A DNA stretch of 64,000 nucleotides from Corallium rubrum. Its lineage: Eukaryota > Cnidaria > Anthozoa > Scleralcyonacea > Coralliidae. The notes beneath the pieces were generated by a model, which worked only from the letters and a program-made list of their open reading frames with translations, was not told the DNA's origin and searched no databases. The translations under genes and the position numbers were made by a program. The stretch is taken from assembly GCA_964035015.1 (NCBI GenBank), contig CAXIUP010000107.1:245001-309000 (forward strand). The letters run 5' to 3'. Positions 51,556-63,984 of the stretch are shown piece after piece (position 1 is the stretch's first letter; every line of letters begins with the position of its first letter).

Positions 51556-54500
51556 GTAGAAAATCCGCACGGAGGTGTGATGACTGTGGGAAGGACTATA
51601 CATCCATAAGTAAAAAGGCACACATGGCAACTAGGGGTCATAGGAAACGTACCGGTGTTCAGATAGAAGAACCAGAGACTAGAGGACGGCCAAAGAAGTA
51701 TTTTACCAGAAAGGAAATAACTGCTTCCAGAGCAAAGTACCAAAAAGAGAAAATGTGGAAGTGTGATGTGTGTGATCATGAGACAATGCTGACGGGAAAA
51801 TGGAATCACCTTGCTACTAAACACACCTGGCATAAGAGAAATTTAGACCAAGGTACTAAACTACCACCACCTAAGAGGAAGCCAACATCTTTAGCAAAGC
51901 AGAAGAAAAGTCCGGTACCAGGTAGTAAGCCAACTCCAGTAGTAGTGGGTAGGTCAGTGATGGTAGTACCACAGCAGACTGATAAACCAACTATAGTACC
52001 ACGGACAAAGAAAAAGCCAGTCCCATTACCTGAGGAGTATATACCCAATGAGGAAGATTATAAAATGCTGCTTAAGGATGGAGCAGATGAAAGAATAGAT
52101 GAGAACTACATAAATAAGTTAAGAAGTAAAAAATATCACCAACAGCCTATAGTAAAGCAGATGAATACAGCATTAAAAGGATTTACAAAATCCTATAGTA
52201 TTAGTATAGTTGGTGATGGCCCTGTGATGCAGCTGTATAGAAGCAGGGATGGAGTGGAGAGGCAGATGATAGAGATGCTAGGCGATTTAGGTGGCTATAA
52301 GTTTGTTGAGACAGTTGCAGTTAGGTTTAAGAAGGGAGCTACAGAGGATAACATTATATATAGGAAGGGCTATTTTAATTGTGTTGCTAAGACAGTGATG
52401 AATGAAGAGGATGTGAAAATGGTATTGAAAACTTCTGGTGGAGAGATTATGCATAGGGTTGGTAACTGGATGAGAGGGTTCTGGCTGGACTGTGGATAGT
52501 TTAGTCAGTCACTATATCAACTTCGCCAAGTATAATCCATTAGATGGTGGGTCTTACATAATCCTACCAAAGGAATTACGCCATGCGATGAAAGGTCTTA
52601 TTAACATCCAAAACAAAAAGGATAATGAAAGTTTTAGGTGGTGCCATATAAGACTGCTCAACCCACAGGATGAACACCCAGAGAGAGTAAAGGAGTGTGA
52701 TAGGGCTATGGTGGGGAAGTTGGACTATAGTGGAGTGGAATTCCCAGTTACTGTGAAAAGCTATAGTAGGACAGAAAAGCAGAACAGTATCAACGTAAAT
52801 GTCTTTGGGTATGCTGGTAAGAGGCCCTATCCTATATATCCGTCAAAACAGCATAATGACCTAGTGCTGAACCTATTACTGATAGAAAGTGGAGAAACAC
52901 AACATGTATTTATAAAGGACTTTAATAGGTTTATGTTCAACCAGACTAAACATCAGCATAGAAAACACTTCTGTATGCACTGTCTCCAATGTTTTACTAC
53001 TGAGGCCTGTCTTGGGAAGCATAAGGGGGTCTGTATGGTAGTGAATGGTACTCAGGGTATTACTATGCCAGAGAAGGGAAATAATACTGTAAAATTCAGA
53101 AACCACTATAAGCAGTTAGAAATGCCATTTGTTATTTATGCAGATTTTGAAGCATTGACAGTAAAAGTGGACAGCCGTAAGAAGTCTGATAAAGAATCAT
53201 ATACAGAGGAATATCAAAAACACATCAGCTGTGCATATGGCTATAAGGTAGTGTGTAGGTATGACAGTAAATTTAGTACGCCACTACAGGTGTACTGCAG
53301 CGAAGATGTTATTGAGAAATTTCTTGAAAAGATGGTCCAAGAAGCGGAGTGGTGTTCTAAGATAAAGGATGAAAATTTCAGTAAGGAGATGATATTTACT
53401 GATGCAGATAAGGTGGACTTCAATAAGGCTGAAAAGTGTCACATCTGTGGTGGAGGGTATAAGAAAGATGATATACGCATTAGGGACCACTGCCATATAA
53501 CTGGGAAATATAAAGGTCGGCACATCAACTATGCAACCTTAACTTCAGAGTGCCAGAGCAAATACCAGTTATCTTCCACAATCTTAGGGGATATGACAGT
53601 CACTTTATAATGCAGCACATTGGTAAGTTGGTGCAAAAATATAAGATGAATATAAATGCAATCCCAAATAACATGGAAAAGTATATGGCCTTTATGTTGG
53701 GTAAACGGCTGGTGTTTTTGGATAGTTTCCAATACATGAGTACTGGTCTGGATAGGCCAGTAGGGAATCTACCTAAGGAGGCTTTCTACTACACCATGGA
53801 GGAATTTTCTGAACACTCCGACCTATTAAGGAGAAAAGGGGTTTATCCTTATGGCTACATGGATAGTGCTGATAGATTTGAAGAAACTGCTCTACCAGCT
53901 AAGGAGGAGTTCTACAGTGTGCTGAATGATGAGCATATAAGTGATGATAACTATACCCATGCTGGGAGGGTTTGGGACGAATTTGGTTTGGGGGCCATAG
54001 GGAACTACCATGACCTTTATCTGAAAAGCGATGTCCTACTGTTGGCTGATGTTTTTGAAAACTTCAGAAAAATGTGTATGCAGTATTATGGTCTGGATCT
54101 TTGCCACTACTTTACTAGCCCTGGTCTGAGTTGGGATGCCATGTTGAAAATGACTGGTGTGAATCTAGAGTTGATGACTGATATAGACATGTTCCAATTT
54201 ATTGAGAGGGGTTTACTAGCCCTGATCTGAGTTTGGATGCCATGTTGAAAATGACTGGTGTGAATCTAGAGTTGATGACTGATATAGACATGTTCCAATT
54301 TATTGAGAGGGGTCTTAGAGGAGGTGTAAGTAGTATTATGCATAGACATGGGAAAGCTAATAACAAATACATGACTAAGGGGTATGATCCTACAGAGGAA
54401 AGTAAGTATCTTATGTATCTGGATGCTAATAATCTATATGGGTGTCAGATGAGGAGATTGATAAGTTTGAACTCTGGAAGAATAGGAAAATCTCTCCAAA

Positions 54501-55590
54501 GGGTGTGATGCTGGAGGTTGATCTAGAGTACCCAGAGGAATTACATGACAAACACAACAGCTTTCCACTGGCACCTGAGAAGATAAAAGTGACTGAGAGT
54601 ATGCTGAGTGACTATTGTAAGAAATATCAGAAAAAGTTTAAAATAACTACTACTAGTGGCTGTGGAAAGCTGATACCCAACCTACTCAATAAGGAAAAAT
54701 ATGTTGTGCACTATAGGAACTTACAGTTGTATGGAAAACTAGGTCTGAAAATAACTAAGATACATAGGGTATTAGAGTTTGACCAGCGACCATGGCTGAA
54801 AGGGTACATCGACTATAATACCATCAAGAGAACCCAGGCAAAGAACGCTTTTGAAAAAGATTTCTTCAAACTAATGAACAACAGTGTCTTTGGGAAAACT
54901 ATGGAAAATATTAGAAAGCGGGTAGATGTGAAACTGGTCACGGATAAGGATAAACTGGTGAACCAACTTATGGTTGGTAAGCCAACTTATGTGTCATCTA
55001 AGATATTTAGTGAAGATCTGGTAGCAGTCCATAGGAAGAAAGAAACTATCTGCCTGAATAGACCTGCCTATGTTGGAATGAGCATTTTAGACGTAAGTAA
55101 AACCCTGATATATAACTTTCACTACAGGTATATACAAGGTAAGTATGGTGATAGGGCTAAGTTACTATTTACTGATACTGATTCACTATGTTATGAAATA
55201 AAAAGAGATGATGCTTATGTGGACTTCTATAAAGATTATGAAAAATTTGATAACAGCGACTATAAGACTGACAGTCCATTTTACTTTGGGGAAAATAAAA
55301 AAGTAATAGGAAAGATGAAGGATGAGTGCAGTGGAAAACCTATGGTGGAATTTATTGGTCTGAGATCTAAAATGTACTCCTACACACTATATGATGGTGG
55401 TGGTAGTAAGAAGGCCAAAGGGGTGAAAAAAAGTGTTGTTAAGAAAAATATAAAACATGAGTGCTACAGAGGGGTATTAGAGGATAACACACAGTTGAAA
55501 CATAAGATGAAAACTATCAGAAGTATAAAGCATGAACTAGAGATTAATAAAACATCACTATCCTGCTTTGATGACAAAGATATATTCTGA
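51441..55590 (+). pseudogene. polB: Protein-primed DNA polymerase B of Polinton, broken
   Basis: Residues about 35-60 and 95-120 hold two Zn-finger-like blocks (CDDCGKDY..., CDVCDHETML...H). Later come a Cys cluster (HFCMHCLQCFTTEACLGKH), the exonuclease motif FVIYADFEAL, EKCHICGG/RDHCHITG, IPVIFHNLRGYDSHF, motif A YLMYLDANNLYG, the motif B region MNNSVFGKTMENIRKRV and motif C LFTDTDSL. It replicates the element ends by protein priming. Breaks: stop/shift at 52,499, 53,600, a tandem duplication ending in TGA at 54,230, and a deletion plus shift right after motif A at about 54,455. Confidence 0.9.
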
Positions 55591-55644
55591 CAGATGGTAT
55601 AAGCAGTCTAGCATATGGACATAAAAATATTCCAAAGTAGAAAA

Positions 55645-56127
55645 AACTACTGAGGCTTAAAGAAATGTGAATATGGTATTTTATGGAGGAACATTTAGGG
55701 AAAATCTGAAGAAATTTTTAGTTGGACAGATTTCAGAGTATGTTGAGAGGCAGAAAATTATGGCGGAAGATTTTTCTGCAGACCGTTGGAGAAAAGGGTG
55801 TGAAATATACCAGTCGGAAAAATTTGAAGAGCTGGAGTATGTTGGAAGTTTATCACCGCGGTTGAGGATGGTGGAATTTTTAAGGAAGTTATTTTATTGA
55901 TGACCTTAGAAAATTAATATAGAAAAAAGTGATACAGGCGAGGTGTCCTATTACGTCTTAGAAATTCCCACAAAAAACACTTATTACAGTAGTCTCGTTA
56001 ATGACGTGTTTGAGGACTTGCTGATATGTTTACTTTTTCGTGAAATTCCTTGGAACTTGTCTCCGACGGATTTTATGCAAAAGTAAACATAGCAGCGAGT
56101 CCTGAGCGCGTCATTCACAAAACTACT
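55645..56127. repeat. Polinton right terminal inverted repeat
   Basis: 483 bp, inverse of 38,811-39,293. It contains the second, decayed copy of the TIR gene. The end ACTACT at 56,127 abuts the TSD TCGCTT. Confidence 0.95.
55667..55915 (+). pseudogene. TIR-encoded protein, right copy (frameshifted)
   Basis: This is the counterpart of the 39,016-39,255 gene. It matches through FEELEYVG, then one missing G at about 55,846 shifts the frame, and a small insertion (TTTTA) follows near 55,893. The comparison shows that the left copy keeps the ancestral frame. Confidence 0.65.
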
Positions 56128-56175
56128 TCGCTTCAACAATCGACGAAGTAATAATTGTCGATCAATTGTCGCCAT
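56128..56175 (-). pseudogene. First 16 codons of the Harbinger transposase
   Basis: From the ATG at 56,175 the frame reads MATIDRQLLLRRLLKR and reaches the Polinton junction at 56,128. It is in phase with KKFTLL... resuming at 38,804 on the far side. This is the 5' part of the gene at 37,517-38,810. Confidence 0.85.
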
Positions 56176-56585
56176 GTGTTTATCAGTGCTTTAAAAATAC
56201 GCGCGCTTTTTCGCGTGCTTTTGACGAATGAAAATTAGAGTCAAAAATCGATCGCAAAAGTCGATCGACAAAAGTCGACCGCGCGATAAAACGCACTGAA
56301 TGGAAATCCATCTTTAGTGCCTCGGGAATCGTATACGTTAGTGTCTCGGGAAAGTATACGTTAATGTCCGGAGAATTTCATTCAAATCAAAGTTCGGTAA
56401 ACTTTGATTATTTTTTTATTCGGCGGAAAATTTCGAATCTGTCAGCTCAGCTATTTGATAAAATGTCAGAATTTAATCCTGAGCATTTCGTTACAGCCCG
56501 ATCAAGAGGTTTTTATTAAGTTGAGAAAGGATGACCTGATCTCATTAGGTAAACATTTTATTATATATATTATATATATATATAC
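56176..56585. other. Harbinger 5' flank and AT-rich DNA
   Basis: It contains CGATCG/GTCGA-rich sequence upstream of the transposase start, and a repeated CTCGGGAA...TATACGTTA phrase (about 56,319 and 56,346). The Harbinger TIR could not be assigned. No other gene. Confidence 0.4.
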
Positions 56586-56587
56586 CC

Positions 56588-57552
56588 ACAATTACTTATA
56601 ATATACCCAATTCTCTCCTGGCATTACCACCTCATTATATATATATACAGAACTCGCGATCAAGCTCTCGGCAACGCCCTCCGAGCATTGCACTAGAATC
56701 GCAAGGTCGTGGGTTCAATTCCTGCCGGAAGGCCTGTGTAGTTGCATTTTTCGCAACTGGTCCCGGTTTGGTCTTAAAATGTATACATTCGAATTTTCCT
56801 TCACCCAAAATCCTCAGAACACGTTATGTAATCGAGTGAAATGCCCAATATTACTTATAATATACCCAATTATCTCCTGGCATTACCACCTCTATATATA
56901 TACAGAACTCGCGATCAAGCTCTCGGCAACGCCCTCCGTGGCTCAGTGGTCAGAGCATTGCACTAGAATCGCAAGGTCGTGGGTTCAATTTCTGCCGGAA
57001 GGCCTGTGTAGTTGCATTTTTCGCAACTGGTCCCGGTTTGGTCTTAAAATGTATACATTCGAATTTTCCTTCACCCAAAATCCTCAGAACACGCTATGTA
57101 ATCGAGTGAAATGCCCAATATTACTTATAATATACCCAATTATCTCCTGGCATTACCACCTCTATATATATACAGAACTCGCGATCAAGCTCTCGGCAAC
57201 GCCCTCCGTGGCTCAGTGGTCAGAGCATTGCACTAGAATCGCAAGGTCGTGGGTTCAATTTCTGCCGGAAGGCCTGTGTAGTTGCATTTTTCGCAACTGG
57301 TCCCGGTTTGGTCTTAAAATGTATACATTCGAATTTTCCTTCACCCAAAATCCTCAGAACACGCTATGTAATCGAGTGAAATGCCCAATATTACTTATAA
57401 TATACCCAATTCTCCCCTGGCATTACCACCTCTATATATATACAGAACTCGCGATCAAGCTCTCGGCAACGCCCTCCGTGGCTCAGTGGTCAGAGCATTG
57501 CACTAGAATCGCAAGGTCGTGGGTTCAATTCCTGCCGGAAGGCCTGTGTAGT
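56588..57552 (+). repeat. Tandem array of a tRNA-headed SINE unit, about 270 bp
   Basis: Heads start near 56,670, 56,926, 57,197 and 57,467. The last three contain GCTCAGTGGTCAGAGCATTG (A-box region) and GGGTTCAATTYCTGCC (B box), with acceptor-like GCCCTCC/GGAAGGC ends. The first copy has lost about 16 bp in the A box. The body includes the GTTGCATTTTTCGCAAC hairpin and a shared spacer to the next head. Because 270 is a multiple of three, a meaningless long ORF crosses the array. Confidence 0.8.
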
Positions 57553-58332
<780 letters not shown>

Positions 58333-58630
58333 ATATATATATAACACAGTATTGTTATAATTATTTGCAACTATACCCATAAATTGTAGTTTTAAAAAAA
58401 TGCGTGATCAATGAATTACATTCCAAGTGCCACGAGTCATATAATTTTTTAATAAAAGTAGCGTGCTGCGAAGGCAGTGTTGAAACAGCAATCGAAATAT
58501 AGCAAGGTTAGATCATCTAAGGGTTTAATAGATATACTGCCGAAACAGTATAATTTTTGTTGTTTTTGTTGTACTGTTGTGGTAGGTCAAGAGGAATATT
58601 TAATAAAATCAAGGTAATAAGTATGTTACT
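58333..58630. other. Intron/flank, no supported gene
   Basis: AT-rich sequence downstream of the splice donor of the RecQ-like exon; probably the start of its intron 1. Confidence 0.4.
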
Positions 58631-58636
58631 TACCAT

Positions 58637-59105
58637 GTTTCTACCGTGTGAACTTCGTCTACTACCAAGACTTCAGCTTTGTTCAGGTGTCCAGACTTTA
58701 GGCGCTGTCGCCATTTTTCAGACAACCAGTGCTCGGCACTACCAAACAGAACTTCGAACTCAGCAAGATTATTGTCACACGTCTCAAGATCTTCAAGCGA
58801 AGCCGCTTTGATGCCAGTCGCGTTCAGCCTTTGCACTTGCTGCTTTCTTATAAGCTCCAGTGGACTGACAAGTATTACTAACGTGGTCTTTCTTTCACCT
58901 GTTTTCATATACCAGAGTTCAGAAATAACTTTTGGAAGCAGTTGGTAAATTAGACGTTTCCCGTAGCCAGTTGGCAAGACAGCGAGAACGTCTTTTCTTC
59001 CAACAACCAAACTCTCTATAGAAACTTCCTGCTCTTGTTTCAAGCTTACTTGTGGGAAAAATTTAAGACCTGCTTCTAGAGCAGCTTTAAATGCACTTTT
59101 GTCCA
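58637..59105 (-). CDS. First exon of a RecQ-like DNA helicase
   Basis: From the ATG at about 59,105: an N-terminal helix, then FFPQVSLKQEQEVSIESLV (Q-motif region), DVLAVLPTGYGKRLIYQLLP (motif I; the GK is followed by Arg rather than Ser/Thr), LVILVSPLELI (Ia) and VLVVDEVHTVETW (motif II). The exon ends at GTAAGT (58,631-58,636). Such RecQ-like ORFs are frequent in invertebrates, some as decayed or transposon-linked copies. The unusual GKR in place of GKS/T may impair ATP hydrolysis. Confidence 0.65.
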
Positions 59106-59219
59106 TGAAAATGACAAAAAAACACCAGTGAATATTAATAGAGACACCTTGACTGGAGAAATTCTGTGGCTTGGATATGCTTATTCCGTCAAAAACATTT
59201 CCGGCTCTCGTCTTCCAGC

Positions 59220-59409
59220 TGTAGTGTTTGTGTAAGCAGTCACGCTGACCAGCGGTGTACACGTGAGTACACGCCCGCAGTAAATGGGGTCAGCGGGAAT
59301 AGGTATACGTTCTTTGGACATTCTTTTTGGAGCGGCCATACTGTTGATTAATAAATATATCTTATCATTGTATTACGCGTGTTTTTTCGAGTACATAACC
59401 GACTTTATA
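59220..59409 (+). repeat. 5' LTR
   Basis: 190 bp from TGTAGTGTTTGTGTAAG to CGACTTTATA. It contains TTAATAAATATA, a likely poly(A)/TATA-type signal. It starts TG but ends TA rather than CA. Confidence 0.9.
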
Positions 59410-59448
59410 TTGGCGACGAGGATTTATAATCGCATGTAAAGCAACACA

Positions 59449-60237
59449 ATGGATCAACAAGATGGTATAGAGCCAGGACCATCGGGTGTAGCGGCTCAAA
59501 ATATCCAAAATGAAGCTTCGACTCATGGTCCTCGAGATATTAAAATGCATGCCTTTGCTCCCGACGTCGATCCCGATGAGACAGGTCAACGATGGAAGAA
59601 ATGGGAGAAGGAATTGACAACGAGGTTCAGGCACTTTCGCATTACCAATACACAGGATCGTGTAGATGCAATTAATATTTATGGAGGTGAACGAATACGG
59701 GAACTGATCGACACATTGCCAGATGTTCCTACACCAAGTATTGCTGAACCAAACGAATATGAGAAGATTATGGCAAAGCTCAACAATCATTTTACACCGA
59801 TGGTAAACAAGGACAGTGCTCACAGTAAGCTCGACAAGATGCATCAAAGCGAAGGTGAGTTGGTAGCTCAATATTATGTACGATTGAGAAAGCAGGCTCT
59901 AAAATGCGAATTCGCCGACACAGACGATGCAATACGAAGCAAACTCTTACAAACTATGAGAGATAATAAATTGCACCGTGAAGCGATGGTAAAGAAATAC
60001 ACTCTTACAGACTTACTTAAGCATGCTTCGAACAAAGAGGACGTGGACCGACAAGCATCATCGATTGAGGAATCTCTAAATGTAAAAGAGACCAATCGGG
60101 TGTATGAAAAGAAACCACAGTACCGTGTAAATAAGGGTAGGGGTTTCAACAAAAAGCCAAACGGGGACAACAGCACAGCTTCCCGTACAAAAGGCCAAGT
60201 TTGTTTGTACTGTGGCAAAACTCACAACAGGCCCTGA
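59449..60237 (+). CDS. Gypsy Gag part of the Gag-Pol frame
   Basis: 262 codons: an N-terminal linker, a capsid-like helical region (WKKWEKELTTRF, YVRLRKQALKCEFADT), a basic segment and the start of a Zn knuckle (CLYCGKTH). A TGA at 60,235 interrupts. The frame continues unchanged into a second knuckle (CRSCEKVGHFERVC) and Pol. Gag packages the RNA. The TGA is most simply a CGA mutation, though readthrough cannot be excluded. Confidence 0.8.
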   Translation: MDQQDGIEPGPSGVAAQNIQNEASTHGPRDIKMHAFAPDVDPDETGQRWKKWEKELTTRFRHFRITNTQDRVDAINIYGGERIRELIDTLPDVPTPSIAEPNEYEKIMAKLNNHFTPMVNKDSAHSKLDKMHQSEGELVAQYYVRLRKQALKCEFADTDDAIRSKLLQTMRDNKLHREAMVKKYTLTDLLKHASNKEDVDRQASSIEESLNVKETNRVYEKKPQYRVNKGRGFNKKPNGDNSTASRTKGQVCLYCGKTHNRP

Positions 60238-63200
60238 ACATCCTGTCCAGCATATGGGAAAGTGTGTCGCTCTTGTGAAAAGGTTGGTCATTTTGAACGC
60301 GTTTGTAGAAAGAAGGCGAAAGAGAGCCTCCATTCAAAAGCTAACCGCACCGAGAAGCAAAACGAGACACCCAGTTACAGCGACTCAGAATTCGTATTCC
60401 AAGTAAGCTCGAAGGATAATGAGCCACCTACAGTGGAAGTCAAAGTCAACGGCGTCAAAGGAAAGATGGAAGCCGACTCGTGCTCATCAGCAAACGTCAT
60501 CGATGAAAGCAGGCTTAACAAGTTGCAAAACCGGTTAGTGGACAAAATAACATTAAAACCAACAGAAACAAAGTTGTTTGCATATCCGCAGGCGAAACCC
60601 GTACCACTTATCGGTTGTTTTAATGCCAAGATCGAAAGCCTCAGCACAGGAAAAGAAACCACTGCAGTTTTCCTGGTGGTGAAAGGAGCTACCAAATCCC
60701 GACCACTCTTAAGTTGGGAAACATGCAGTAAGTTGGGTACATTGCACATCACAAATATGACCCAAACCAAACCAATCCTGCCTGAAAAGCAACCTGTAAA
60801 CAAAGCACCACGCTTAGGTCAAACAAGTGACCCCGTTGCAAGTAAACTAATGGAGGAGTATCCTGATGTGTTTACCGGCCTAGGAAAACACACAAAGATA
60901 AAAGCCAAGCTGATAGTGGATGAAAGTGTAACTCCTGTAATCCACAAGCAGCGCAAAATACCATACAACTTAGTGAAGAAAGCAAAGGAAGAGGAGCAAC
61001 GATTGGAAGAGCTCGGGGTGATCAAAGAGGTCCCAGACAGTCAACCTACTACCTGGTGCACAAACCCAGTGATCGCACCAAAACCCCATAACCCCGAAGC
61101 AATACGCTACTGCTCGGACATGAGAATGCCAAATACCGCTATTAAACGACCAATTACTGAAGCAATGACGGTGGAAGATATCAAATTCAAGCTTGAAGGG
61201 GCTACTGTGTTTAGCGTCCTAGATATGAATGAAGGCTATCATCAGTTGGAGCTAGATGAGGACAGTAGACATCTTACAACATTTTACGGCACGTCGACCA
61301 AGTTGAGATATACAAGGCTTAATTACGGAACAATATCGGCACAGGATATATTCGACAAAGCCATATCAGATACCATCGAAGGTTTGGACGGTGTACTACA
61401 CATCAAGGATGACTTCATCGTGTATGGCAAAGATAACAGGTCACATGATGAGACTTCGGGACATCTACTGCAAAGATTTAGAGAATGTGGTCTTACATTC
61501 AGCCCGAGGAAATGCAAGTTTTGCAAGCGGGAGATCAAATACTTTGGTTTTGTGTTCACCAAAGACGGGATCAAACCATCTCCAAGCAAAGTTCACGCGC
61601 TGAAGGAAATGGATCCACCAAAGAATGTCACTGAAGTCAGATCCCTACTCGGGATGGCCCAGTACTCATCTCGTTTCATCCCCAATTTCTCGGAGTTAAC
61701 CATGCCACTCCGTAGTCTCACCCACCATGGAGCGAAATGGAAGTGGACAGAGACAGAGCAGAAAGCGTTCGAGCAGCTGAAGAGTGCCCTATCAAGTGAT
61801 GCAGTGCTGACCTACTATGAGGTTGGTTTGGAGACGAAGCTACAAGTGGATGCTGGCCCATATGGTCTCGGTCTAATCCTACTGCAGAAGAAACAGCAGG
61901 GATGGCAGCCGGTGACATGTGCTGGCAAAAGCCTAACCGAGGTAGAGAAAAGATACTCCTAAACGGACAGGGAAGCCTTGGCCATCCAATGGGCGTGTGA
62001 AAAGTGCTACATGTACCTAATAGGAAGCCAGTGCACCATAGAAAGAGACCATCAACCGTTGTTACCGATCTTCAAGAATCCACACAGCAGACCCCCAATG
62101 AGAATCGGGCGATGGTTACTGTACCTTCAACAGTTCGATTTCGAGTTGAAATTCTGTCCAGGAAAGAGCAACCCAGCAGATTACCTCTCAAGGCACACGG
62201 TATCATTAAGCGAAGAAGATGAGAAGACTGCAAATGCCAGGGACTTGGTGATTCACAGTATCATCCAAGATACAATGCCAAGTGCAATCTGACATGAAGA
62301 AATCGTGAAGGAAACCCACAACGACAGAGAGTTAAGAAAACTGGCCCAGCACATACAATCAAGCCACCATAGAGCAGGTAGAACCGAAAAAGATTTAAAG
62401 CAGTACTCCCAAGTTTTTCAAGAGCTGAGTTACATCGACAGCTGGTAATGCGAGGAAGTCAGATAGTTATCCCAAAGAGTCTACGCAACTGAGTGGTTGA
62501 TCTCTGCCATGAAGGGCACCTCTGAATCGTAAAGACGAAACAGCTACTCAGATCAAAGGTGTGGTTCCCCGGAATAGACAAGCTCATAGAGAGAAAGATC
62601 GCTAGCTGCCTAGCTTGCCAGGTTTGTGTCAATACGTTGAAGCGAGAACCGTTACAAATGTCTCCCACGCCTAACGGACCATGGTTACAAACGTCAGCAG
62701 ACTTCTGTGGCCGTTCCCGACAGGGGAAATGGCTCTGGTAGTTCTAGATGCCTACTCAAAGTACCCAGAAGTGGATCTGTTATCCAGCACATCAGCCGTA
62801 GCTACTTTACCTGCATTAGAACGAATCTTCTCAATACACGGAATACCAGAAGTCATGAAAACGGACAGTGGTCCACCCTTCAACAGCCAGAATTTCAAAG
62901 ATTTTGCGGAGGAGAAAGGATTCATTCACCAGAAAATAACCCCACTTTCGCCCGAAGCGAACGGTCATGTGGAAAATTTCATGAAGAACCTTGGCAAAGT
63001 GGCAAAGACCGCAAAAGCAGAGGGAAAAGACTGGAAGAAAGAATTATATGTATTCTTGGGAAACTACCGAGCAACGCCCCACCCTTCCACCGGGAAAAGC
63101 CCCCATCGTCTGCTGATGAACAGAGACGTGAATATGAAACTCCCATCATCCACCAACAACGTACCAGACAGCGAAGTAGTTCAACGAGACCAGGAAGCCA

Positions 63201-63660
63201 AGGCGAAGATGAAGGCGTATGCGGACAAAGCAAGAGGTACACAGCCACCTAATTTCAAAGTTGGAGAAGCAGTTCTGGTTAAACAGAAAAGGAACAACAA
63301 AGCAAGTTCAGCATTTGAACCGACCCGATACACTATTGAAAGCATTAATGGATCCATGATATTGGTGAGAAGGGCGACAGACAAAAGATTAGTTACTCGG
63401 AACAGTTCCTTCTTCAAACGAATGGGAAAACCTCCAGAGAGTCCATCACGGGAACAGTTAGACCTCTTATCTGATGATGAGGAACCACCAAAGGGAAATT
63501 CCAACCCCTTACTGATGATAACCGAGAGGAACCGAATCAAATACCATCTATCATACCAGATAACCCGCCTGTACAAACGAACCTGGAACCACCAAGTGTT
63601 CAGTCAAGATCCGGACAACAGATCAGGAGACCCACATGGATGAAGGACTATGAACGATAA
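60238..63660 (+). pseudogene. Gypsy Pol: protease, RT, RNase H, integrase
   Basis: After the knuckles: the protease-like KMEADSCSSANVIDES (D-S-x-S form), RT with FSVLDMNEGYHQLELD and VLHIKDDFIVYG (the YxDD box reads IKDD), RNase H with ETKLQVDAGPYGLG, then the integrase HHCC (LCHEGHL ... ASCLACQ) and core: VVLDAYSKYPE, MKTDSGPPF, PEANGHVENFMK. In-frame stops at 61,960 (TAA, expected CAA), 62,290, about 62,490 and about 62,520 (TGA) are mostly C-to-T type. Frame shifts lie near 62,445, at about 62,715 and near 63,515 before the conserved tail (RRPTWMKDYER). Confidence 0.88.
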
Positions 63661-63793
63661 GTTTAACCGTTTAAGATTTCATTATTTAAAATAAGTATAT
63701 CACGTAGAACTTTAAGAACGAACAGGACTCAAAGTAGTTATTGTTGATATTTATACTTGTCACATTATGATGCCATCCAAAGTAAGGGAGGAG

Positions 63794-63984
63794 TGTAGTG
63801 TTTATGTGTAAGCAGTCACGCTGACCAGCGGTGTACACATGAGTACACGTCCGCAGTAAATGGAGTCAGCGGGAATAGGTATACGTTCTTTGGACGTTCT
63901 TTTTGGAGCGGCCATACTGTTGATTAATAAATATATCTTATCATTGTATTACGCGTGTTTTTCGAGTACATAACCGACTTTATA
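63794..63984 (+). repeat. 3' LTR
   Basis: 191 bp, matching the 5' LTR except for a 2-bp insertion near the start, about four transitions and one T-run difference. Confidence 0.9.

Larger units (their letters stand above)
38811..56127. mobile_element. Complete Polinton/Maverick (17.3 kb), inactivated
   Basis: The ends are AGTAGTATAGTGAATGACGT at left and the inverse, closing ...ACTACT, at right. Both flanks carry the 6-bp duplication TCGCTT (38,805-38,810; 56,128-56,133). AG...CT ends with a 6-bp TSD are the Polinton hallmark. TIRs are 483 bp. It encodes ATPase, major capsid, penton, integrase remnant and PolB; no adenain-type protease was found. Almost every long gene is broken. Confidence 0.95.
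59220..63984 (+). mobile_element. Gypsy (Mag-like) LTR retrotransposon, nearly full-length
   Basis: 5' LTR 59,220-59,409 and 3' LTR 63,794-63,984 differ by about four substitutions and two small indels. CCAGC flanks both ends (59,215-59,219; 63,985-63,989). TTGGCGACGAGG after the 5' LTR is the primer-binding region; AAGTAAGGGAGGAG before the 3' LTR is the polypurine tract. Gag, protease, RT, RNase H and integrase are present in order. The element is recent but has several stops. Confidence 0.92.
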
